From: Pseudomonas parafulva
GTDB lineage: Bacteria > Pseudomonadota > Gammaproteobacteria > Pseudomonadales > Pseudomonadaceae
Direction: 5' to 3'
NCBI RefSeq assembly: GCF_000800255.1
Contig: NZ_CP009747.1
Span: 1,922,001 to 1,986,000 of the forward strand
Length of the DNA: 64,000 nt
Position numbers and translations under genes: made by a program. Shown here piece after piece: positions 26,290-34,796 of this stretch (positions are counted from its first letter, which is position 1; each line of letters starts with the position of its first letter). The notes under the pieces were generated by a model. That model was not told where the DNA came from. It saw only the letters and a list, made by a program, of their open reading frames with translations, and ran no database searches.

Positions 26290-27627
26290 TCAGGCACCGG
26301 TGCAATCGCGTGGTGTGATGTCCTTTTGCTTGGCGTAGTCGGCGGCCTTGTCGTCGATCAGTTCGCGCAGGGTGGCGCGGTCGGCGCGTACCCAATCGGT
26401 GATCAGGTTCCAGCGTTGGCCATCCCACTGCTGGACCTTCGCCGCGCCGCCCCCCTCGTGGTCGCTGCACGACAACTTCAGCGGCTGCATCAAGCCCAGG
26501 AAACCGATCGCTTTCAGGCGCGCATCGTCCAGGTCCAGGTGCTCCAGCCCCCAGCGACCTTCCTCGCCGTTGAGTGGCCGATTGCCGAAGCGCTTCTGCC
26601 CGGCGCGGATCGCCTCCACGGCGATGGCGGCGTTCACCAGGCCCGAGTTGTAGTACACGCTGCCGAAGCTGTGCGGGTCTTTCAGGTCGCTCTTGCCCGC
26701 GTCGAGGATGTGCTGCTTGAGGCGCTGGTGGATGTCGAACCCGGTGCCACCGGGGTACGGCGTCAACGCCAGGTAGCCCTTGCCCGCGGTGCCGGTGGGC
26801 AGCACGTCCTCGTCGGAGCTGGCCCAGATATCGCCGACGATGCGCTCGACCGGGAAACCGAAGCGCGCAGCCGTCTTGATCGCCACCGGGGTCGACACGC
26901 CCCAGGTGCGCAGGAACACCCAGTCCGGCTTGAGCTGGCGCACCTGACGCCACTGCGCGGCCTGCTCGTTGCCGGGATCGGCGACGGGAATCTGGATGTT
27001 CTCGAAGCCGTATTTCGCCGCCAGCAACTGCAAAGGCCCCTGGGTTTCCCGGCCATAGGCCGAGTCGTGATAGACGGTGGCGATCTTCTTGCCCTTGAGC
27101 TTGTCCAGCCCGCCTTCGCGCTCGGCCACGTAATTGATGAAAGCCGACGCCTCGCTGTAGAAGGTCAGCATCACCGGGAAGTTATACGGAAACACACGGC
27201 CATCGGTGGCCTCGGTGCGGCCGTAGCCCAGGGTGATCAGCGGGATCTTGTCGGCCTCGGCCTTGTCGCTCAGGGCATAGGCGGCCGGCGCACCGTTGGG
27301 TTGATAGACGGCCACGGGGGCGCCGTCCAGGCCATTCTTGAAACGCTCGTAGCACTCAATGCCCTTCTCGGCAGTCCACTCGGTCTCGCACTCCTGCCAG
27401 ACCAGCTTGACGCCATTGATCCCGCCCTCCACTTCGTTGATGTAGCGCAGGTAGTCGATCATCCCGGCCCATACCGGGATGCCGCTGGAGGCGTAGGCGC
27501 CGACCCGGTAGGTGGCCAGGGGAATGAACTGTTGATCGGCGCCCGCCTCGGCGCTGGCCGGCAGAAGAGCCTGACCGCCGAGCGCGAGCAGGCTGGCGAA
27601 CAAGTAGCGATGCAAGGTTTTGCCCAT
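26290..27627 (-). CDS. Liv-type ABC transporter periplasmic substrate-binding protein
   Basis: A 445-residue type I periplasmic binding protein. ATG 27627 is preferred because it begins the signal peptide (MGKTLHRYLFASLLALGGQA, cleavage near ASAEA). Mature features: PLATYRVGAYASSGIPVWAG, WQECETEWTAEKGIECYERF, PLITLGYGRTEATDG, KKIATVYHDSAYGRE and DWVFLRTWGVSTPVAIKTA. It supplies substrate to the two permeases. Its length and ligand-site residues differ from classical LivJ/LivK, so the ligand is open. Confidence 0.85.
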   Translation of the reverse strand: MGKTLHRYLFASLLALGGQALLPASAEAGADQQFIPLATYRVGAYASSGIPVWAGMIDYLRYINEVEGGINGVKLVWQECETEWTAEKGIECYERFKNGLDGAPVAVYQPNGAPAAYALSDKAEADKIPLITLGYGRTEATDGRVFPYNFPVMLTFYSEASAFINYVAEREGGLDKLKGKKIATVYHDSAYGRETQGPLQLLAAKYGFENIQIPVADPGNEQAAQWRQVRQLKPDWVFLRTWGVSTPVAIKTAARFGFPVERIVGDIWASSDEDVLPTGTAGKGYLALTPYPGGTGFDIHQRLKQHILDAGKSDLKDPHSFGSVYYNSGLVNAAIAVEAIRAGQKRFGNRPLNGEEGRWGLEHLDLDDARLKAIGFLGLMQPLKLSCSDHEGGGAAKVQQWDGQRWNLITDWVRADRATLRELIDDKAADYAKQKDITPRDCTGA

Positions 27628-27705
27628 GATGTGCACGTCTTCTTGAAGGAGTGAAAAACTCCTTTCCCGAGGCCGGGTCAAGGCATGTGAGTGAAACAGG
27701 TGAGT

Positions 27706-28770
27706 TCAGAACCGCAGCGGCCAGACCCGGATGCGTTGCCGCGCGGTGGTCAACAAGCGCGCCAGTCCTTCTGGTTCCTTGATCAGCAGCACGATGATCA
27801 GGGCGCCGAAGAGGATCTTCTGCAGGTTCTGCAACTGCCCGGCGTCGACGTGACCGTCGAACAGCCATTGCCCCAGGTGGCTGAGCAGGATCGGTACCAG
27901 ACTGATGAACGCGGCTCCGATGAAGTTGCCGACGATGCTGCCCATGCCGCCGATGATGATGATGAACAAGATCTGGAACGAGCGGTTGATGTCGAAGCTG
28001 CCGGCGCTGGCAGTACCCAGGTAGGCGAACGCCCACAGCGCCCCGGCGATCCCCAGGTAGAACGAACTGACAGCGAAGGCCAGGCGCTTGTAGCGCTCCA
28101 CCGGGATGCCGATGACCGCCGCGGCGGTGTCCATGTCGCGAATCGCCATCCAGTTGCGCCCGACCTGGCTGCGCACCAGGTTGACCGCGACCCATGTCAG
28201 CAACGCCACGCAGCCGAGCGTCAGCAGGTAACGCCCCGCCGGCGTGGCCAGGCTGTAGCCGAACAGTTCCAGGCGTGGGGCGCTGATGGTGCCGGAGGAG
28301 GCGTAGTTGTAGAACCAGGGAAACTTGGCGAACACCCATTCCAGAAAGAACTGCGCCGCCAGGGTGGTCACCATCAGGTAGAAGCCTTTGATCCGCGCAC
28401 TGGGAATGCCGAACAGCAGCCCCACCGCGCCCGCGATCAGCCCGCCGCCCAGCAGGGCCAGCGGTAACGGCAAGCCCGGCACCCGCAGCAACAGCCCATA
28501 GGTGGCGAACGCACCCACCGCCATGAAGCCAGCGGCGCCGACCGAAGTCTGGCCGGTGTAGCCGGTGAGCAGGTTCAGGCCCAGGCCGGCCAGCGACAAC
28601 ACGAGGAAGGGGATGAGGATCGCATTGAGCCAATAGTCACTGCCCAGCCAGGCCAGCCCGATGAGGACGGCCAGCGACACCAGCGGTAAAGCTCGCGAGC
28701 GGCGGCGTCGGATGAGGATCACTGGCGCTTCGCCAGCGCCTGAAACAAGCGGAGAAACGGTGGCGGTCAT
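27706..28770 (-). CDS. Liv-type ABC transporter permease, LivM-like
   Basis: A 354-residue inner-membrane permease with about ten hydrophobic segments after a short basic cytoplasmic N-terminus (ILIRRRRSRALP). LivM hallmarks are LNLLTGYTGQTSVGAAGFMA near residue 67, ISAPRLELFGYS, GRNWMAIRDMDTAAAVIGI and IIGGMGSIVGNFIGAAF. It follows the LivH-like gene by four bases and pairs with it to form the channel. Confidence 0.88.
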   Translation of the reverse strand: MTATVSPLVSGAGEAPVILIRRRRSRALPLVSLAVLIGLAWLGSDYWLNAILIPFLVLSLAGLGLNLLTGYTGQTSVGAAGFMAVGAFATYGLLLRVPGLPLPLALLGGGLIAGAVGLLFGIPSARIKGFYLMVTTLAAQFFLEWVFAKFPWFYNYASSGTISAPRLELFGYSLATPAGRYLLTLGCVALLTWVAVNLVRSQVGRNWMAIRDMDTAAAVIGIPVERYKRLAFAVSSFYLGIAGALWAFAYLGTASAGSFDINRSFQILFIIIIGGMGSIVGNFIGAAFISLVPILLSHLGQWLFDGHVDAGQLQNLQKILFGALIIVLLIKEPEGLARLLTTARQRIRVWPLRF

Positions 28771-28774
28771 GGCG

Positions 28775-29656
28775 TCATACCCGTTCGATGACCCGGTCGC
28801 CGAACAGGCCGGCCGGGCGGATGTAGAGGAAGATCAGGGCGAGGAAATAGGCGAACCAGGGCGTGATGCCACCGCCGATCAGCGGGCCGATGTAGGCCTC
28901 GGCCAGGTTCTCCGCCGCGCCGACGATCAAGCCGCCGACGATGGCCCCGCCAATCGACGTGAAGCCTCCGATGATCAGCACCGGCAGCGCCTTGAGCACC
29001 ACCAGCGAGAGCGAGAACTGCACACCCTGGCGCGCGCCCCAGAGCAGCCCGGCCACCAGCCCGACCACCCCGGCCACGGCCCAGACGATCTGCCAGATAC
29101 GGTTCAGGTCGATGCCCAGCGATAACGCCGCGCGGGTGTCGTCGGCTACCGCGCGCAGGGACACGCCGATGCGGGTCTTGTTGAACAGCAGCGCCAGCAC
29201 CGCCACCAGCACAGCGGACACCCCGGCGGCGATCAAGTCGAACTGGCTGACCATGATTTCGCCCAGGAACAGCGGAACATCCTCGATCCCCAAGTCCAAC
29301 GCGCGCACCTGGGCGCCCATCAGTCCCTGGGCCAGGCCTTCGATCACGAACGACAAGCCCAAGGTGGCCATGAACAGGGTGATCTGCGAGCGATTGACCA
29401 GCGGCCGCAGCACCAGGCGCTCGATCAACCAGGCGCCGAGGACCATCACCCCCACCGTGATCGCCAGGGCCAGGGCGAACGGCAGCCCTTGCCCCAGCAG
29501 GCTGACGAAGGTCAGCGCAGCGAACAGCAGCATGGCGCCCTGGGCGAAGTTGAACACGCCGCTGGCCTTGTAGATCAGCACGAAGCCGATGGCTACCAAC
29601 GCGTACATCGAACCGGCGAGCACGCCACCGATCAGGGTTTCGAGAAAGAAATTCAT
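28775..29656 (-). CDS. Liv-type ABC transporter permease, LivH-like
   Basis: A 293-residue inner-membrane permease with eight or so hydrophobic segments. LivH hallmarks are GSMYALVAIGFVLIYKASGV and FNFAQGAMLLFAA at the N-terminus, SLRAVADDTRAALSLGID for the ATPase contact loop, and IIGGFTSIGGAIVGGLIVG near the end. Its ATG overlaps the LivG-like stop by four bases. Confidence 0.9.
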   Translation of the reverse strand: MNFFLETLIGGVLAGSMYALVAIGFVLIYKASGVFNFAQGAMLLFAALTFVSLLGQGLPFALALAITVGVMVLGAWLIERLVLRPLVNRSQITLFMATLGLSFVIEGLAQGLMGAQVRALDLGIEDVPLFLGEIMVSQFDLIAAGVSAVLVAVLALLFNKTRIGVSLRAVADDTRAALSLGIDLNRIWQIVWAVAGVVGLVAGLLWGARQGVQFSLSLVVLKALPVLIIGGFTSIGGAIVGGLIVGAAENLAEAYIGPLIGGGITPWFAYFLALIFLYIRPAGLFGDRVIERV

Positions 29657-30423
29657 CCGTGCGGCGCTCCCAGGTACGCAGCGATCACCTCAGGATTGGC
29701 CTGCACCTCGGCCGGCGTGCCGTCACCCACCTTGCGTCCGTAATCGAGCACCACCACATGGCTGGACAGGCCCATGACCACCTGAATGTCGTGTTCGATG
29801 AGAATCACCGTGGTGCCCAGATCGCGGTTGATATCGGCGATGAAGCGACTCATGTCGCGCTTTTCCTGGGCGTTCATGCCGGCCATCGGCTCATCGAGCA
29901 GCAGTAACCTGGGCTGGGCGATCAGCGCGCGCCCCAGTTCCACGCGCTTTTGCAGACCGTAGGCGAGACTGCCCACCGCCACCTCGCGCCAAGGCTGAAG
30001 GTCGAGAAACTCCAGCACCGCCTCGGCCCGTTCGCTGAAGACGCGCGCCTCGCGCCGCGCACGGGGCAAGCCCAGCGCCTGTTCGAGAAACAGGCTGCGC
30101 TGGAAGCGCGACAGCCCGGTAAGCAGGTTGTCCAGCACGCTCAGCGGCTTGAACAGCGCATTGTTCTGGAAGGTCCGGCCGATACCGAGCCGCGCCGCGT
30201 GCAAGGGGTGCGCGCGGCGCAGGGGCTTGGCGTCGAACAGCAGCTCGCCCGCATCGGCCCGGTAGACGCCGTTGAGGATGTTCAGCAGTGAACTCTTGCC
30301 GGCGCCGTTCGGCCCGATCAGGGCACAGACCTCGCCGCGCCGGACGCTGAACGACAGGTCCGAGATCGCCTTCACGCCCTGGAATGCCAGCGACACATTG
30401 CGCACCTCCAGCAAGGCCGTCAT
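29653..30423 (-). CDS. Liv-type ABC transporter ATP-binding protein, LivG-like
   Basis: A 256-residue ATPase; ATG 30423 overlaps the stop of the upstream gene by four bases (the frame extends further upstream without coding character). Walker A is GPNGAGKSS (37-45), LGIGRTFQNNALFKPLSVLD is the LivG-type Q-loop region, Walker B is LLLLDEPMAGMNAQEK, and the H-loop is LIEHDIQVVMGL. The signature is degenerate (SLAYGLQKRVELGRAL), as often in LivG. Confidence 0.88.
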   Translation of the reverse strand: MTALLEVRNVSLAFQGVKAISDLSFSVRRGEVCALIGPNGAGKSSLLNILNGVYRADAGELLFDAKPLRRAHPLHAARLGIGRTFQNNALFKPLSVLDNLLTGLSRFQRSLFLEQALGLPRARREARVFSERAEAVLEFLDLQPWREVAVGSLAYGLQKRVELGRALIAQPRLLLLDEPMAGMNAQEKRDMSRFIADINRDLGTTVILIEHDIQVVMGLSSHVVVLDYGRKVGDGTPAEVQANPEVIAAYLGAPHG

Positions 30424-31391
30424 GCCGCGCGCTCCAGATACTGCGCCAGCCACGCGCCGGAGACAGGCTGTGGCTGCGCCGTGCCCAAGGCAGCGCTCGG
30501 CACCTCGATGCGGCGCAAGCGCTGAAAGCCGAGCAAGCGCCGCACGCGCGCCTTCACCACGCGGGCGAACAGCCGCTGAGGATGGGCCAAGGTCCAGTCG
30601 CACCAACGTCGCCGCCAACTGCCCGCCGGCGCCAGGCTGGCCTCGATCTCTTCGGCCAACGTCTCGACCCTGGCCGACGACAGCAGCAGCCCGGTCGGGG
30701 CTATTTCGCGACGGTCGCGGCTGGACGACTCGCGGTTTTCAGGAAACGCGACGCTGATCCCCTGCTCCAGCCAGTGCTGCAACAGGTGCCCAAGGCCGTC
30801 CTGCCACTCGGTGCCCTCGTCCACCCACAACACCTCATCACCGGCCACCTGCGTCCAGCCTTGCCGCTGGGCAGGCGCCGCCTCGGCGACCAGCAGCGCC
30901 GACAGCGGCTGCACCTGCCACAGCGACTTGCCCAGGGTCGTGGCCTGGGCGCAGAACAACTGCAGCGGCCATTGCTCGGCCAAGCCACTGTGCAGCCAGT
31001 GCGCCAGGCTCTCGCGGCGCTGGACGAACGCGAAGCTCGGGCGCGCCTGACGCAATTGCCGTTGCAACGCTTGGCCACGACTGTGCGGGCTGATCACCCG
31101 GCTGTGGCCACCCAGTTGCCACGCAGCCAGTGCCAGCAGCAGCAGGCTCGGCTCCAGCGCACCACTCAAGGCCAGCCGCGCACCTGCGCTAAAACCCTGC
31201 TGGCGCAGGCCATCGGCCAGGCGCTCGACGTCGCGCTGCACATCGATCCAGCGCCAGGCGTGCCACGCCCCGCGACGGCGATGGCGCAGCGCGATCTGCG
31301 TCGGCCGCTCCCGGGCCCAGCGTTGCAACGCCACCAGCGCGCGGTCACTGACGGCCTCGGCGGGCGATGGGTGAAGTTCATGAAGAGTCAT
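30420..31391 (-). CDS. Shortened AMP-binding (ANL-family) protein in the transporter operon
   Basis: A 323-residue protein from ATG 31391. The first 150 residues resemble the N-terminus of long-chain acyl-CoA ligases (IALRHRRRGAWHAWRWIDVQ, VERLADGLRQQGFSAGARLA, PSLLLLALAAWQLGG). The Ser/Thr/Gly-rich ATP loop (TSGTTGxPKG type), the A8 hinge and the catalytic lysine region are all missing. Full-length AMP-binding proteins sit beside Liv-type transporters in related bacteria. This copy keeps an open frame and coupled ends, so it is translated but unlikely to adenylate anything. Degeneration is inferred from the missing motifs. Confidence 0.6.
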   Translation of the reverse strand: MTLHELHPSPAEAVSDRALVALQRWARERPTQIALRHRRRGAWHAWRWIDVQRDVERLADGLRQQGFSAGARLALSGALEPSLLLLALAAWQLGGHSRVISPHSRGQALQRQLRQARPSFAFVQRRESLAHWLHSGLAEQWPLQLFCAQATTLGKSLWQVQPLSALLVAEAAPAQRQGWTQVAGDEVLWVDEGTEWQDGLGHLLQHWLEQGISVAFPENRESSSRDRREIAPTGLLLSSARVETLAEEIEASLAPAGSWRRRWCDWTLAHPQRLFARVVKARVRRLLGFQRLRRIEVPSAALGTAQPQPVSGAWLAQYLERAA

Positions 31392-31410
31392 GGGCAAGGT
31401 CTCCTCAGGC

Positions 31411-32820
31411 TCATGCCAGCTCGACGCTGTCGGCGCGGGCCGGTTGCAGGTGCGCACGCAGATCGCGGTAACCGGCCGCCGGATGGTTGGACGGCAAGCG
31501 GGGGCCGTCGCCGAAGAGCTTCTCGCGCAGGGTTCCGGCGCGGTACTCGGTCTTGTACACCCCGCGCCTCTGCAACTCAGGCACCAGCAGCTCGACTACA
31601 TCGCGGAAGGTTTCGTGGGCCAACGCATAGGCAAAGTTGAAGCCGTCCACATCGGTGTCCTCGACCCAGGCCTGCAGTTCGTCGGCCACGGTCTGCGGGC
31701 TGCCGACGATCAGCGGGCCGAAGCCACCGATGCCGACCCAGTCGGCCAACTCCTGTACCGTCCACTGTTTGTCCGGATCCGCCGTGGAGAAGGTTTCCAC
31801 CGCCGACTGAATGGCGTTGGTGTGAATGTGCTTGAGCACTTGGTCGGGTCGGTACTGGTTGAAGTCGATGCCGGTCCAGCCGGAGATCAGCGCCAGCGCG
31901 CCTTCGTAGCTGGCGTATCCCTTCAGTTCACGCCACTTGGCCTGTGCCTTGGCGTCGGTCTCGTCGACGATGACCGTGAGCAGGTTGAAAATCAGCACCT
32001 TGCGCGGATCGCGCCCAGCCTCGGCGGCGCGACGGCGGATGTCGGCCACGGTCTTCTTCAGGGTGACTTTCGACGGCGCGGCCACAAAGACGCATTCGGC
32101 ATGGCCTGCAGCGAATGCCTTGCCGCGACTGGACGCCCCCGCCTGGTAGAGCACCGGGGTGCGCTGCGGCGACGGCTCGCAGAGGTGAATGCCGGGCACC
32201 TGGAAGTGTCTACCCTGATGGCGGATTTCGTGGATCTTGCTGGGGTCGCTGAAAATGCCGCGTTCGCGGTCACGCAGCACCGCGCCGTCCTCCCAACTGC
32301 CCTCGAACAGTTTGTAGAGCACTTGCAGGTACTCATCGGCGTAGTCGTAGCGCGCATCGTGGTCACTGAGCGCTTTCTGCCCCAGGTTGCGCGCGCCGCT
32401 GTCGAGGTAGGAGGTGACGATGTTCCAGCCAATGCGGCCCTGGGTCAGGTGGTCCAGGGTCGACAGACGGCGGGCGAAGGGATAGGGATGCTCGAAGGTC
32501 AGTGACGCGGTCAGGCCGAAGCCCAAGTGTTCGGTGACCAACGCCATGGGGGTGATCAGCGCCAGCGGGTCATTGACCGGCACCTGGGTGGCCTGGCGCA
32601 GCGCCGCATCGGCGTTGCCGCCCAACACGTCGTAGAGGCCGATGACATCGGCGATGAACAGTCCGTCGAACTTGCCGCGTTCCAGCAGCTTGGCCAGGTC
32701 GGTCCAGTAAGACAGGTCCTTGTACTGCCAGGCGCGATCGCGCGGATGGCGCCACAGCCCTGGCGACTGATGGCCCACGCAGTTCATCTCGAAGGCGTTC
32801 AAACGGATTTCACGTGGCAT
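31411..32820 (-). CDS. DmoA/NtaA-type FMNH2-dependent monooxygenase
   Basis: A 469-residue LLM-class flavin monooxygenase of the NtaA/SnaA/DszA/DmoA branch. Seen: IRLNAFEMNCVGHQSPGLWR, WTDLAKLLERGKFDGLFIAD, VYGVL-type variant YDVLGGNADAALR, TASLTFEHPYPFARRLSTLD, GRIGWNIVTSYLDSGARNLG and VLYQAGASSRGKAFAAGHAE. AGGAG lies five bases before the ATG. It heads the minus-strand operon with the Liv-type transporter and SfnB, so it probably oxidises the imported sulfur compound (dimethyl sulfide- or DBT-sulfone-like). The exact substrate is not deducible. Confidence 0.88.
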   Translation of the reverse strand: MPREIRLNAFEMNCVGHQSPGLWRHPRDRAWQYKDLSYWTDLAKLLERGKFDGLFIADVIGLYDVLGGNADAALRQATQVPVNDPLALITPMALVTEHLGFGLTASLTFEHPYPFARRLSTLDHLTQGRIGWNIVTSYLDSGARNLGQKALSDHDARYDYADEYLQVLYKLFEGSWEDGAVLRDRERGIFSDPSKIHEIRHQGRHFQVPGIHLCEPSPQRTPVLYQAGASSRGKAFAAGHAECVFVAAPSKVTLKKTVADIRRRAAEAGRDPRKVLIFNLLTVIVDETDAKAQAKWRELKGYASYEGALALISGWTGIDFNQYRPDQVLKHIHTNAIQSAVETFSTADPDKQWTVQELADWVGIGGFGPLIVGSPQTVADELQAWVEDTDVDGFNFAYALAHETFRDVVELLVPELQRRGVYKTEYRAGTLREKLFGDGPRLPSNHPAAGYRDLRAHLQPARADSVELA

Positions 32821-32877
32821 GGGGACTCCTGAGCGATAAGCCGCGCACGCTGGGACGTGCAGTTCAAAGGCTGACCA

Positions 32878-32893
32878 ACAGGAATCGTGCCAA
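32878..32893 (-). promoter_or_regulatory. Candidate sigma-54 promoter of the DmoA-like operon
   Basis: Minus strand TTGGCACGATTCCTGT: a perfect -24 half, while the -12 half reads CTGT instead of TTGC. It is 58 bases upstream of the ATG at 32820. Plausible because neighbouring sulfur genes have clear -24/-12 sites, but the -12 mismatch keeps confidence moderate. Confidence 0.45.
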
Positions 32894-32962
32894 GTGAAAA
32901 TAGCGTTCTAGAACAGTGACTTAAAAATTAAATCGACAGTGTTGGTGTGGCCCTCAGCGCAG

Positions 32963-32995
32963 CGCTGTTGATCGGCTGCACGCCGATCAACAGCG
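32963..32995 (-). terminator. Strong hairpin after pvdH, probable terminator
   Basis: A 14-bp perfect stem (CGCTGTTGATCGGC and its complement) with a five-base loop lies seven bases after the pvdH stop. No U tract follows, so it may act as an mRNA 3' stabiliser or an atypical terminator for the siderophore operon. Confidence 0.6.
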
Positions 32996-33001
32996 TCCGA
33001 T

Positions 33002-34420
33002 TCACGCGTGGGCCATGCGCTCGGGCGCGCGCAGGCCCGCCACGGCGGCCTGCACCGCCTTGCGCAACCGCTGCGCCAATTCATCGACCTCTTGCTCGGT
33101 AATGATCAGTGGCGGCAACAGCCGCACCACCGCGCCGTGGCGCCCGCCCAACTCGACGATCACCCCCAGACGCAGGCACTGCTGCTGAATCGCCTGGGCT
33201 AGCGCCGTATCGGCCGGCGGGCGCCGCCGTCCCTCCTCCAGCGCCGCCACCACCTCGATGCCGAGCATCAGGCCACGGCCTCGGACATCGCCCAAGCAGG
33301 GAGAGTCGGCCTGCAGTTGGCGCAAGTGATTCATCAGGCGCGCCCCCAGTACCTCGGCACGCTCCGCCAGCCCTTCGTCGATGATATGGCGCAAGGTCGC
33401 GCTGCCGGCCGCCATGGCCAGTTGGTTACCGCGGAAAGTGCCGGCGTGCGCGCCGGGCTTCCAGGTGTCCAGCTCGCGGCGATACACCACCACGGCCAAC
33501 GGCAGGCCGCCGCCGATGGCCTTGGACAGCACCAGCACATCAGGCTCGATGCCGGCATGTTCGAAGGCGAACAGCGTGCCGGTGCGGCCCAGCCCGGTCT
33601 GCACCTCGTCGATCACCAGCGCGACACCGTGTTTACGGGTCAGGGCGCGCAGCCCCTGGAGCCAGCGCACCGGCGCGGGGATCACCCCGCCCTCGCCCTG
33701 CACCACCTCCACCACCACGGCGGCCGGGGGCAACACCCCGGATTCCGGGTCGTCGAGCATCTGCTCCAGATAATGCAGCCCAGCGTCCACCCCGGCTTCG
33801 CCACCGAGGCCAAACGGGCATCGGTAGTCGTAGGGATAGGGCATGAACTGCACGTCGTTGTTGACCGCCCCAGGCCCTTGCTTGGGCGCCAGATTGCCCA
33901 TCAGGCTCAGGGCGCCCTGAGTCATGCCGTGATAACCACCGCTGAACGACAGCACCGTCCTGCGTCCAGTGGCCGTACGCACCAGTTTCAGCGCGGCCTC
34001 GATGGCATCCGAGCCGCTGGGGCCACAGAACTGAATGCGCGCATCCCTGGCCAGGCCCTCGGGCAAGGCCGCGAATAGCGTTTCGACGAAGCGATCCTTG
34101 ACTGGGGTGGTGAGGTCCAGCGTATGCAGTGGCAGGCCGCTGTCGAGGGTCTGGCGCATGGCCTGCAGGGTCACCGGGTGGTTGTGCCCCAGCGCCAGGG
34201 TGCCGGCACCCGCCAGGCAATCCATGAACAATTGGCCTGAGGTGTCCTGCACGTAGATGCCATGGGCCTGTTGCAGCGCCAGCGGGATGCGCCGCGGATA
34301 AGTCCGCGCATTGGATTCCCGAGCAGCCTGGCGCTGCAGCAAGGCATTGCTCTCCAGCACGCGGGGGGCCTGCAGCCGGAAGGCTTCCAGGCTGAAGCCG
34401 TGGGTGGACACTGATGACAT
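33002..34420 (-). CDS. pvdH: Diaminobutyrate-2-oxoglutarate aminotransferase, PvdH-like
   Basis: A 472-residue class III PLP aminotransferase that makes L-2,4-diaminobutyrate from aspartate semialdehyde. ATG 34420 has GGGAG nearby; the frame opens earlier without coding character. Motifs: FMDCLAGAGTLALGHNHP, FCGPSGSDAIEAALKLVR, SFSGGYHGMTQGALSLMG, cofactor Asp in LVIDEVQTGLGRTG, PLP lysine in VLSKAIGGGLPL and HAGTFRGNQLAMAAG. It lies just downstream of the mbtH gene and the NRPS locus, so its product most likely feeds a Dab module of the siderophore. Confidence 0.93.
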   Translation of the reverse strand: MSSVSTHGFSLEAFRLQAPRVLESNALLQRQAARESNARTYPRRIPLALQQAHGIYVQDTSGQLFMDCLAGAGTLALGHNHPVTLQAMRQTLDSGLPLHTLDLTTPVKDRFVETLFAALPEGLARDARIQFCGPSGSDAIEAALKLVRTATGRRTVLSFSGGYHGMTQGALSLMGNLAPKQGPGAVNNDVQFMPYPYDYRCPFGLGGEAGVDAGLHYLEQMLDDPESGVLPPAAVVVEVVQGEGGVIPAPVRWLQGLRALTRKHGVALVIDEVQTGLGRTGTLFAFEHAGIEPDVLVLSKAIGGGLPLAVVVYRRELDTWKPGAHAGTFRGNQLAMAAGSATLRHIIDEGLAERAEVLGARLMNHLRQLQADSPCLGDVRGRGLMLGIEVVAALEEGRRRPPADTALAQAIQQQCLRLGVIVELGGRHGAVVRLLPPLIITEQEVDELAQRLRKAVQAAVAGLRAPERMAHA

Positions 34421-34455
34421 GACGAAACTCCCTGGGCAGTGTGAAGCACAGCGAA

Positions 34456-34674
34456 CTAGTGGTTCTGCGGGTTTTCCTGCATCGCCTTGCGCAGGCTCAG
34501 CGGGCGCATGTCGGTCCACACCGCTTCGATGTGGGCCAGGCAGGCTTCACGGCTGTCGGCCTCGCCGACGCCACGCCAGCCCTGGGGAATGTCTTTGTAG
34601 GCAGGCCAGAGGGAATACTGCTCTTCGTCATTGACGACGACCCGGTACAGCACCTGCGGATTTTCTGAACTCAT
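34456..34674 (-). CDS. MbtH-like NRPS accessory protein
   Basis: A 72-residue MbtH-family protein. The hallmark residues are present: [19 protein letters not shown], then [18 protein letters not shown]. These small proteins bind adenylation domains and promote folding or activity. AAGGAG lies seven bases before the ATG. It is the first gene of the mbtH-pvdH unit, transcribed in the same direction as the NRPSs but separated from the exporter gene by the opposed fhuF-like gene. Confidence 0.95.
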   Translation of the reverse strand: MSSENPQVLYRVVVNDEEQYSLWPAYKDIPQGWRGVGEADSREACLAHIEAVWTDMRPLSLRKAMQENPQNH

Positions 34675-34727
34675 CGTGTGACTCCTTGACTGACTGAGTG
34701 AGTGTTTCGACTGCTGGTACGACCAAC

Positions 34728-34746
34728 GTGATCAATTCTCATTAAG
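34728..34746. promoter_or_regulatory. Candidate Fur box between mbtH and the fhuF-like gene
   Basis: Read on the minus strand, CTTAATGAGAATTGATCAC contains AATGAGAAT, identical to the core of Pseudomonas Fur sites (about 12 of 19 consensus positions). It lies 54 bases upstream of mbtH and 51 bases upstream of the fhuF-like start, so one site could control both by iron. Eye match only. Confidence 0.45.
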
Positions 34747-34796
34747 GCTCGACGGTTTCACCTGTTATCCTTCACCTCGCCGATATCGCCAGCGCC

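Noticed and set aside
34675..34796. A PvdS iron-starvation box upstream of mbtH
   Set aside because: TAAT and CGT elements occur but with 12 or 19 bases between them instead of about 16.
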